Assembly: GCA_050874905.1 (NCBI GenBank)
Contig: JBNMLP010000002.1
Coordinates: forward strand, 62,001-126,000
Origin: NC2004 sp050874905
GTDB lineage: Bacteria > Bacillota > Clostridia > Lachnospirales > Lachnospiraceae
Reading direction: 5' to 3'
Length of the DNA: 64,000 nt
In this document: positions 56,966-64,000 of the stretch, piece by piece
Layout: each line of letters opens with the position of its first letter
Position numbering within the stretch: position 1 is the stretch's first letter
Program-made: the position numbers and the translations under genes
Notes under the pieces: model-generated
The model's database searches: none
Told to the model about the DNA's origin: nothing
The model's input: the letters and a program-made list of their open reading frames with translations, nothing else

Positions 56966-58987
56966 TTAATTTTTGTCCTGAATCCGCTTGAATTTGCGTT
57001 CAATCTCTGTCTTTGTCATGGAAATGATCGTCGGTCTGCCATGCGGACAGGTAAATGGAGAATCCAGTGTCAGCAGCTCATCGATCAGCCGGTCAGCTTC
57101 TTCAAAGGTCAGCTTCTGATTTCCCTTCACAGAAGCCTTGCACGCCATTGTTGCGATCTTAGACGGGATCATCGTTGTATCTGTACCAGCTACATTCTCC
57201 ATCAGTTCATCCAAAAGCTCCAAAAATGCATCCTGATCCGCAATTCCATATAAATCCGTCGGCACTCCGCGGATCGCATATTCATTTCCACCAAATGGTT
57301 CGATCTCAAAGCCCATATCTGCAAAGAAATCCTTGCAGTCCTCGTAGCAGACTGCCTCCTTTGGTGTCATACTGATCACGATAGGCGGGGAAACCTGCTG
57401 GACAAACAGATTTTGTTTTTCCTTATACCGCTTCATAAACCGCTCATAATTTACCTTTTCATGTGCCGCATGCTGATCCATAATGAAAAGCTGGTTATCA
57501 TATTCGATCAGCCAGTAGGTGGCAAACAATTGACCGATCACCCGGTGATCCGGCCGTGCCACAGCCTCCATAAACGGAATGGCATCGAGACTTAGCTGCT
57601 CCGGATTTTTCGGTTTTTCTTCTGCCTTTTCTGCCGCAGCCGTATAGGATGCCTGTTCCTCTACCCGCGAAGGTGCCGGCTCTTTTGGCGCAGCCACTGT
57701 GGTTGCCTGGATTCCTTTTGGGAAAGAGACAGGAATCTGCACTGTCTCCTTTGCCGCAGCCACAGTCTCCTGTGCTTGTTCCGGTTTAACAGGTGCATTT
57801 TGTGCCTGCTCTGTCACCGGCATAACCACTCGTTTTTCTGCCGGCTTTTCCATCGGGGGAAGCGGGCGTTCTTCCAGCCGTTTTTCCACGGTCTTACGTG
57901 CCGTTTCAAATGGCTGTGCGCCAACCGGTGCTGACTTTTCTATCACTACCTTTTTCTTTTGCTCCGGACTGACACTTGCCGTTGGGATCAGATCTTTGGT
58001 GAGCAGTGTCTGACGGATCGCATTTTTTAACACCTCGTAAAGTCTGCGCTCCTGCTTAAAACGGAGCTCCATTTTAGAAGGATGCACATTGACATCCATC
58101 TGTCCCGGATCGATCGTAAAATTCAGGCAGACAAACGGAAAACGATGGATCATTGTAAATGTTTTATAGGCATCCTCAACCGCCTTATAGATCACATTGC
58201 TTTTGACATACCGTTGATTGATATAGTAGTTTTCGTAGCTTCTGTTACCACGGCTGATGATCGGCTTGCCGATATAACCTGTGATATGAAGCGTTAATGT
58301 GTCATCCCGCAATTCTATCGGCAGCAGGCTGCGCGCCACTTCCTTGCCATAGATCGTATAAAGAATATCCTTAATATTTCCATTTCCTGACGTATGGAAA
58401 CGGTTTTGACCATTCATGATAAACTGAAAAGAAATCTCGGGATGGGAAAGGGCAAGCTGCTGGATGAGGTCATAAATATGTGCCCCTTCGGTCTGTGGCG
58501 TCTTTAAAAACTTCTGACGTGCCGGAACATTGTAAAACAGATTTCTCACAATAAATGTAGTGCCTTCCGGGCAGCCGATATGTTCAAGTGCACTTTCCTT
58601 TCCTCCCGCGATCAGATACCGCACTCCGGTCAGGGATTTTCCTGTCTTTGTGATCAGCTCCACCTGTGCGACTGCGGCAATGCTTGACAATGCCTCCCCG
58701 CGGAACCCCAGGGAATGAATATGGAGCAGATCTTCTGCCGAGCGTATCTTACTGGTGGCATGACGAAGAAAAGCGGCCGGTACATCCTCCGCCGCAATTC
58801 CTGATCCATTATCGGTAATACGGATAAAGGAGATCCCACCCTCTTTGATCTCGATCGTGATCGCAGTCGCTCCACTATCCATAGCATTTTCTACCAGCTC
58901 TTTTACAACAGAAGCCGGACGTTCGATCACCTCTCCGGCTGCTATTTTATCAATTGTAAAATCATCAAGTACCTGTATCACTCCCAT
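56966..58987 (-). CDS. mutL: DNA mismatch repair protein MutL with endonuclease motif
   Basis: The 673-residue protein has an N-terminal GHKL ATPase domain (ELVENAMDSGA near residue 31, DNGSGI near 60, GFRGEALSSIA near 95). A variable linker rich in Pro, Glu and Ala follows (about 350-470). The C-terminal dimerisation domain carries the nicking motif DQHAAHEKVNYE near 501 plus ACKASV and CPHGRP. It should therefore nick DNA itself, as expected in bacteria lacking MutH. It is co-directional with mutS, with a nucleotidase gene between them. Confidence 0.96.
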   Translation of the reverse strand: MGVIQVLDDFTIDKIAAGEVIERPASVVKELVENAMDSGATAITIEIKEGGISFIRITDNGSGIAAEDVPAAFLRHATSKIRSAEDLLHIHSLGFRGEALSSIAAVAQVELITKTGKSLTGVRYLIAGGKESALEHIGCPEGTTFIVRNLFYNVPARQKFLKTPQTEGAHIYDLIQQLALSHPEISFQFIMNGQNRFHTSGNGNIKDILYTIYGKEVARSLLPIELRDDTLTLHITGYIGKPIISRGNRSYENYYINQRYVKSNVIYKAVEDAYKTFTMIHRFPFVCLNFTIDPGQMDVNVHPSKMELRFKQERRLYEVLKNAIRQTLLTKDLIPTASVSPEQKKKVVIEKSAPVGAQPFETARKTVEKRLEERPLPPMEKPAEKRVVMPVTEQAQNAPVKPEQAQETVAAAKETVQIPVSFPKGIQATTVAAPKEPAPSRVEEQASYTAAAEKAEEKPKNPEQLSLDAIPFMEAVARPDHRVIGQLFATYWLIEYDNQLFIMDQHAAHEKVNYERFMKRYKEKQNLFVQQVSPPIVISMTPKEAVCYEDCKDFFADMGFEIEPFGGNEYAIRGVPTDLYGIADQDAFLELLDELMENVAGTDTTMIPSKIATMACKASVKGNQKLTFEEADRLIDELLTLDSPFTCPHGRPTIISMTKTEIERKFKRIQDKN

Positions 58988-59005
58988 GTTGTCACTTCCT
59001 TTTCA

Positions 59006-59689
59006 CTAGTTCAAAATCGGGGAAAGATCCTGAAGCGATGTTATTTCATAATCCGGTGTTATATGATCCGGCAAAACAGCCGGTTCTGCATGAAACCAGC
59101 ATGTGGCAAGACCTGCCGCAATGCCGCCTGCAATATCTGAGCTTAAGCTGTCTCCTACGATGATCGTTTTGTCCTGCTCAAAATCAGGAATATGGGAAAA
59201 GCAGTAAGTGAAAAATGCCGGATCCGGCTTATTAAAACCTACCTCCTCCGAAATAAAGATCTGTTCAAAATAAGGAGCCAGCTCTGCCTTTTTGATCCGC
59301 CCGTGCTGCACACTGGCAGTACCGTTGGAAACGATAAACATCCGCTTTTTACCCTTTAACTGTTCCAAAAGTTCTTTCGCTCCGTCCATAAAATAAGCTG
59401 CCTGCGATAACTGGGATTCATAAAAATGCCATGCTTTTTCCCCATCCTCCTTTACGTTGAGTTCCTCAAACAATAACTCAAAACGCTTGACAAGCAGACG
59501 GCTTCTCGTAATCTTTTTCTGCTCCAGAAGCTTCCACAGAGACAGGTTGATCTCGCTGTAACGTTTCTTCACCTCGTCTGTAGCAGGCAGTCCAAGATGC
59601 AGCAGTGTCTGATGGATCGCGGCATCCTCTCCCTTGTTAAAATCCAATATGGTATTATCGAGATCAAATAATATCGTATGATACTGCAT
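59006..59689 (-). CDS. yjjG: YjjG family HAD noncanonical pyrimidine nucleotidase
   Basis: This 227-residue HAD hydrolase has motif I DLDNTILDF near residue 9, motif II VSNGTA near 115, and motif IV VGDSLSSDIAGG near 177. YjjG-type enzymes dephosphorylate damaged or noncanonical pyrimidine nucleotides, a house-cleaning role that fits its position between mutS and mutL. AGGAG precedes the ATG. Substrate specificity is inferred from family resemblance. Confidence 0.88.
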   Translation of the reverse strand: MQYHTILFDLDNTILDFNKGEDAAIHQTLLHLGLPATDEVKKRYSEINLSLWKLLEQKKITRSRLLVKRFELLFEELNVKEDGEKAWHFYESQLSQAAYFMDGAKELLEQLKGKKRMFIVSNGTASVQHGRIKKAELAPYFEQIFISEEVGFNKPDPAFFTYCFSHIPDFEQDKTIIVGDSLSSDIAGGIAAGLATCWFHAEPAVLPDHITPDYEITSLQDLSPILN

Positions 59690-59700
59690 CCTGTACTCCT

Positions 59701-62322
59701 TTATACTTCATGTTTTAATTCGCTTAAAATCTTCAATGCCTGCATTGGCGTAATGTTATTCAAATCCAGTGCACGGATACGTTCGATCACCGGATTCGGT
59801 CCGGAAAAATCAAACAGAGACATCTGACGTTCCTCCTCTTTGCTCATGGTGGTCAATGCCTCGCTGATCGTGATCTGATCCGTATGAATGGCTACATCAT
59901 GCTCCCCAAGCTGTTCTAATATTTCCTTTGCCCGCATCAGCACAAGTTCCGGAACACCTGCCAGACGCGCCACCTGAATACCATAGCTCTTATCTGCACC
60001 ACCTTTTACGATCTTACGGAGGAAGACAATATCATCTCCTTCTTCCTTTACGGTAATGCAGTAGTTATGTACTCCGTTTAAACGTCCTTCCAGCTCTGTC
60101 AGTTCATGGTAATGTGTTGCAAACAGTGCCTTTGCCCCAAGCAGTTTCCGGTTACTGATGTATTCCACTACTGCCCACGCAATACTCAATCCGTCAAAGG
60201 TTGACGTACCACGCCCAATCTCATCCAGGATCAGCAGACTGTTTGCGGTTGCATTTCTTAAAATATTTGCCACTTCACTCATTTCCACCATAAAGGTACT
60301 CTGTCCGCTCGCCAGATCATCGGACGCTCCCACACGGGTGAAAATGCGGTCGCAAATGCCGATATTTGCTTCCTTGGCCGGAACAAAGGAACCCGCCTGC
60401 GCCATCAGAACGATCAATGCCGACTGGCGCATGTAGGTAGATTTACCCGCCATATTTGGCCCGGTAATGATCGCAATACGGCTGTCGTCATTATCAAGAT
60501 ACGTATCGTTGACGATAAAGGCATCGTTATCGATCACCTTTTCTACTACCGGATGGCGGCCTTCCTTGATGTCGATCACACCATCTTCATTTAACACCGG
60601 ACGTACATAGTGGTTGTGGTCTGCCACATATGCCAGAGATGCATATACATCCAGGCATGCGATCTGATGTGCTGTGATCTGTACCCGGTCCATTTCTCCC
60701 GCCAGCGTATCACGCACCTCACAGAAAAGCTCATATTCCAGAGAATAAAGTTTTTCCTCGGCTCCCATGATCATTCCCGCCAGACGGTTCAGTTCTTCGG
60801 TCGTATAACGTTCCGCATTGGTCAGTGTCTGCTTACGGATATAGTAATCCGGAACCAGTTCCTGATAGGATTTGGTAACCTCCAGATAGTAACCAAATAC
60901 TTTATTGAATTTGATCCGCAGGTTTTTGATCCCGGTCTTTTCACGCTCAGAAGCCTCATAATCTGCGAGCCATTTCTTTCCATCCGTCTTTGCTTTTTTC
61001 AGTCGATCGAGCTCCTCCCTAAAGCCCTCTTTCATGATACCGCCTTCCTTTACAGCAAGCGGCGGCTCCTCCACAATTGCAGAATCGATCAGTGAAAAAA
61101 GATCGGTCAAAGGATCCAGTTTTTCCTTGATGGATGGGAAATATCCTTTTTGAAATTCCTGAAGTACCGATACGATGTGCGGCAGAACACTCAGCGAATT
61201 ACGAAAAGCGATCAGATCTCTTGGATTGGCAGTTTTATAGCTGACACGGCTCATCAGACGTTCCAGATCGTAGATTGCTTTTAAATATTCTCGTAATTCC
61301 TCCCGGAACATCATATTATCGTTTAACTCTTCGATCGTGTCGTAACGAAGCAGCAGTTCCTTTTTGGAAACTAACGGCTGTTCTATATAAGAACGCAGCA
61401 AACGTGCGCCCATTGCCGTTTTCGTTTTATCAAGCACCCAGAGCAGGGAGCCTCTCTTATTCTTTTCCCGGAGGGTTTCTGTAAGCTCCAGATTGCGCCG
61501 GCTGGAACTGTCGATCAGCATAAAGGAATCCGTCACATAAGGTGTGATATGCAGCAGATGGGCAAGATTCGTTTTCTGTGTTTCGGAAAGATAGGACAAT
61601 GTTGCTCCACAGGCAATCGTTGCAAATGGAAGATCCATAAGCCCCAGTCCCTCTAAAGATTTCACTTTAAAATGACGGAATAAAATATCCTTTGCTCCGT
61701 CCGGCATAAAATAATGTGACGGAAGGGTAGAGATTGAGATCTTAAGCTGTTCCTGATAATAGGAAAGTGGGAACTGCTCCTCTTTGTAAAAGGCCTCATT
61801 GCAGATGATCTCTGCCGGCTGAAACTTGTTGATCTCATCAACTGCCTTGGAAAGGGCAGCGACTTCTGTCGTTTTAAAATCCCCGGTCGTAATATCCACG
61901 ATCGCAAGTCCGATCACACCATCACAGTCATATATCGTCATCAGATAATTGTTACGACTTTCATCCAGATTCTGGGTGGAAATATTGGTACCCGGTGTAA
62001 CGATCCGGATCACGTCACGCTTTACGATTCCTTTGGCAAGCTTTGGATCCTCCACCTGCTCACAGATGGCAACCTTATAGCCACGTTCGATCAGCTTATT
62101 TAAGTAGATGTCACAGGCGTGGTACGGAACGCCACACATCGGTGCACGCTCCTCCTGCCCGCAATCTCTTCCTGTCAACGTGATCTCAAGCTCCTTTGAC
62201 GCCACCAATGCATCGTCAAAAAACATTTCATAAAAATCGCCCAGACGGTAAAAAAGAATACAGTCACTATATTGTTTCTTGATCTCAAAATACTGTTTCA
62301 TCATTGGCGTCAATTCTGCCAT
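59701..62322 (-). CDS. mutS: DNA mismatch recognition protein MutS
   Basis: The 873-residue MutS1 protein opens with TPMMKQYFEIKKQYSDCILFYRLGDFYEMF in pattern; the mismatch-wedging Phe-x-Glu lies in this region (DFYEMF). The connector, lever and clamp domains are followed by the ATPase, with Walker A GPNMAGKST near residue 620 and DEIGRGTSTFDGLSIAWA near 695. The C-terminal tail is complete. It lies 11 bases downstream of miaB and 11 upstream of yjjG, probably in one transcript. Confidence 0.97.
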   Translation of the reverse strand: MAELTPMMKQYFEIKKQYSDCILFYRLGDFYEMFFDDALVASKELEITLTGRDCGQEERAPMCGVPYHACDIYLNKLIERGYKVAICEQVEDPKLAKGIVKRDVIRIVTPGTNISTQNLDESRNNYLMTIYDCDGVIGLAIVDITTGDFKTTEVAALSKAVDEINKFQPAEIICNEAFYKEEQFPLSYYQEQLKISISTLPSHYFMPDGAKDILFRHFKVKSLEGLGLMDLPFATIACGATLSYLSETQKTNLAHLLHITPYVTDSFMLIDSSSRRNLELTETLREKNKRGSLLWVLDKTKTAMGARLLRSYIEQPLVSKKELLLRYDTIEELNDNMMFREELREYLKAIYDLERLMSRVSYKTANPRDLIAFRNSLSVLPHIVSVLQEFQKGYFPSIKEKLDPLTDLFSLIDSAIVEEPPLAVKEGGIMKEGFREELDRLKKAKTDGKKWLADYEASEREKTGIKNLRIKFNKVFGYYLEVTKSYQELVPDYYIRKQTLTNAERYTTEELNRLAGMIMGAEEKLYSLEYELFCEVRDTLAGEMDRVQITAHQIACLDVYASLAYVADHNHYVRPVLNEDGVIDIKEGRHPVVEKVIDNDAFIVNDTYLDNDDSRIAIITGPNMAGKSTYMRQSALIVLMAQAGSFVPAKEANIGICDRIFTRVGASDDLASGQSTFMVEMSEVANILRNATANSLLILDEIGRGTSTFDGLSIAWAVVEYISNRKLLGAKALFATHYHELTELEGRLNGVHNYCITVKEEGDDIVFLRKIVKGGADKSYGIQVARLAGVPELVLMRAKEILEQLGEHDVAIHTDQITISEALTTMSKEEERQMSLFDFSGPNPVIERIRALDLNNITPMQALKILSELKHEV

Positions 62323-62333
62323 ATCTCATAACC

Positions 62334-63785
62334 TCACTTGTTGTCCACAATTTCTCCAAAGTAATAAAATCCTTTGGCTTCCTTCAAAAGAACCTGTTGA
62401 AAAGTACCGATCAGTTCTTCACTGCCCTTCACATGCACCTGTGTGGAATTGCTGAGACGTCCGGTAACCATACTGTCATCATGATCATCCCGGCTTTCGA
62501 TCAGCACCTCACAGACCTTGCCAACCAGTCGTCCGGTACGCTTTTTGGAAATATCATTCACCAGATGAAGCAGACGGTCAAACCGATCCTTTACCACATC
62601 CTCCGGCACCTGTTCTTTTTCTGCCGCAGGTGTTCCACTCCGCTTGGAATAAATAAAGGTATACGCGGAATCATACTGCACCTTTTCTACCACATCCATC
62701 GTTTCTAAAAAGTCTTCTTCCGTTTCTCCCGGATAACCGACGATGATGTCTGTCGTGATGGAAAGATCCGGCATGGCTGCTCTTAATTTATCCACCAGTA
62801 AAAGATACTGCTCCTTCGTATAGTGACGGTTCATATCCTTTAACAGACGGCTGCTTCCACTTTGCAGCGGCAGGTGAAAATGACGGCAGATCTTTTTGGA
62901 AGCTGCCATCACCTCGATCAGCTCATCGGAAAGATCCTTTGGATGAGAAGTCATAAAACGGATCCGCTGTAAGCCTTCGATCTTTTCCACTTCCTGCAAT
63001 AACTGTGCAAATGACATCGGCTCTGCCAGCGTTTTTCCATAGGAATTTACGTTTTGTCCAAGCAGCATCACTTCCACTACCCCATCTGCAACGAGCTGTT
63101 CGATCTCCCGGATGATCTCTTTCGGTTCCCGGCTTCTTTCCCGTCCTCTGACATAAGGCACAATACAATAGCTGCAGAAATTGTTACAGCCATACATAAT
63201 GTTGACACCGGTCTTAAATGGGAATTTCCGCTCGCTCGGCAAATTTTCCACGATCTGCTCCGTGTCCTTCCAGATGTCGATGATCTGTTCACCGGAATCC
63301 AGACGGTTGTATAAGATCTCTGCAAATTTAAACACGTTATGCGTACCAAATACAAAATCCACAAAACGGTAGCTTTTGCGTATCTTTTCCACAACTTCCG
63401 GCTCCTGCATCATACATCCGCAAAGTCCGATCAGCATGTAAGGATTTTTCTGTTTTTCTTTTTTCAGACGTCCTAAATGCCCGTACACCTTTAGGTTCGC
63501 ATTTTCCCGGACGGTACATGTATTAAACAGTACAAAATCACAGATCTCATTCTCAGAAGGGACAAAGCCAACCTCCTCCAAAATGGCAACCATTTTCTCG
63601 CTGTCGCGCGCATTCATCTGGCAGCCAAACGTTTTGACATGGAATGTAAAACTCCGTCCTGCCTCCTCCATACGCTTCTTTAAAAGCACTCTGCATTTGG
63701 CAATATAATACTGCTGGCGTTTTGTTTCGTCTTCCGGTGGCAGTCCCGTTACATCGACTGCATCAAAATTCACTTTATTTAACAT
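62334..63785 (-). CDS. miaB: tRNA-2-methylthio-N6-dimethylallyladenosine synthase
   Basis: MiaB inserts sulfur and a methyl group at C2 of i6A37 in tRNA. The 483-residue radical SAM methylthiotransferase has an N-terminal domain with three cluster cysteines (FGCQMN, NTCTVRE, GLCGCMMQ), the radical SAM CNNFCSYC near residue 197, and a C-terminal TRAM domain (about 420-483). It precedes mutS, a conserved clostridial link, and its substrate-making partner miaA lies in the same run. Confidence 0.96.
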   Translation of the reverse strand: MLNKVNFDAVDVTGLPPEDETKRQQYYIAKCRVLLKKRMEEAGRSFTFHVKTFGCQMNARDSEKMVAILEEVGFVPSENEICDFVLFNTCTVRENANLKVYGHLGRLKKEKQKNPYMLIGLCGCMMQEPEVVEKIRKSYRFVDFVFGTHNVFKFAEILYNRLDSGEQIIDIWKDTEQIVENLPSERKFPFKTGVNIMYGCNNFCSYCIVPYVRGRERSREPKEIIREIEQLVADGVVEVMLLGQNVNSYGKTLAEPMSFAQLLQEVEKIEGLQRIRFMTSHPKDLSDELIEVMAASKKICRHFHLPLQSGSSRLLKDMNRHYTKEQYLLLVDKLRAAMPDLSITTDIIVGYPGETEEDFLETMDVVEKVQYDSAYTFIYSKRSGTPAAEKEQVPEDVVKDRFDRLLHLVNDISKKRTGRLVGKVCEVLIESRDDHDDSMVTGRLSNSTQVHVKGSEELIGTFQQVLLKEAKGFYYFGEIVDNK

Positions 63786-63806
63786 AAAATTCTCTACTTT
63801 CTTTTG

Positions 63807-64000
63807 TTATGGACGGATCTGTCCATTTCCATAAATAATATATTTTGTGGTAGTCAGTGCCAAAAGTCCCATTGGCCCTCTGGCATGAAGCTTCTGGGTA
63901 CTGATTCCGATCTCTGCTCCAAAACCAAATTCAAAGCCATCCGTAAACCGTGTGGAGGCATTGACATAAACACAGGCAGCATCGATCTCCCGCAGGAACT
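63807..64000 (-). CDS. proA: Gamma-glutamyl phosphate reductase, C-terminal end only
   Basis: The last 63 or so residues of ProA are visible; the start lies beyond the window. The conserved segment AACVYVNASTRFTDG, followed by the EFGFGAEIGIS and LHARGPMGLLALTT patterns, is diagnostic. ProA reduces glutamyl-5-phosphate to the semialdehyde in proline synthesis. The stop lies 22 bases before the miaB start, so the two are probably co-transcribed. Confidence 0.93.
   Translation of the reverse strand, partial: FLREIDAACVYVNASTRFTDGFEFGFGAEIGISTQKLHARGPMGLLALTTTKYIIYGNGQIRP

Noticed and set aside
60610..61095. 161-codon + strand frame opposite mutS
   Set aside because: Antisense shadow of mutS with no supporting signal.
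59006..63800. SOS control of the mutS-mutL run
   Set aside because: No GAACnnnnGTTC-like box was seen in the short gaps before these genes.
1..64000. CRISPR arrays, rRNA, tRNA, insertion sequences
   Set aside because: I looked through the intergenic gaps, all under about 240 bases, and saw no spaced direct repeats, tRNA-like cloverleaf, rRNA segments or transposase genes.

Overview
The window looks like chromosome from a spore-forming, low-to-mid G+C Firmicute of the class Clostridia, most likely the family Lachnospiraceae. The basis is the protein character and conserved gene order: rplU-prp-rpmA-obgE-yhbY-nadD-yqeK-rsfS, the rpmB / yloU-fakA-recG block, radC-mreBCD-mrdA-minCDE-rodA-mgsA, and miaB-mutS-mutL-miaA. 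Sporulation genes spoIVA and gerW/ytfJ are also present. I see no rRNA, tRNA, CRISPR array, insertion sequence or prophage. Species cannot be assigned from sequence reading alone.

Layout. From about 3.4 to 31.4 kb nearly every gene is on the + strand: a LysM protein, a CorA transporter, a rhomboid-like protein, pyruvate kinase (pyk), two unrecognised genes, DUF2953-gerW, then yloU-fakA-recG, a trigger-factor-like lipoprotein, a radical SAM pair with RNase E/G, a DHH phosphoesterase, an M23 peptidase, a small alarmone synthetase, an rRNA methyltransferase, spoIVA, and the L21/L27/Obg ribosome-assembly operon. The partial acyl-CoA dehydratase activase at the left edge and rpmB are the exceptions on the - strand. 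From about 35 kb to the right edge nearly every gene is on the - strand: cytidylate-kinase-like, LCP, aroB-lspA-rluD, the HlyD-like/ylmE/sepF/divIVA division cluster, the cell-shape and septum-placement operon (radC to dacF), and the proA/miaB/mutS/mutL/miaA/ynbB repair and tRNA-modification run. Only a 67-residue DUF378 protein breaks the pattern.

The two runs converge on a short mixed-orientation island at 31.4-34.9 kb. It holds lexA, a divergent LexA-controlled YneA-like LysM protein, a 361-residue XerS-like tyrosine recombinase with a near-perfect 34-bp inverted repeat just upstream, and a TtcA-like tRNA thiolase. The convergence of coding strands, the single XerS-like recombinase and the adjacent dif-like palindrome together suggest a single-recombinase chromosome dimer resolution module, possibly marking the replication terminus, next to the SOS division checkpoint. 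This is the most interesting hypothesis in the window.

A second theme is sporulation control. spoIVA, and less clearly the M23 peptidase gene, have a sigma-E-like promoter lying inside a terminator-like hairpin whose 3' arm is the ribosome binding site. Read-through transcripts from the upstream housekeeping gene would be terminated or have the site masked, while a sporulation transcript would lack the 5' arm and be translated. Most of the rest is ordinary housekeeping content. Points worth noting there are a roughly 235-residue insert in PBP2, a pseudo-rhomboid with a zinc ribbon, and the matched Prp protease / extended L27 pair.
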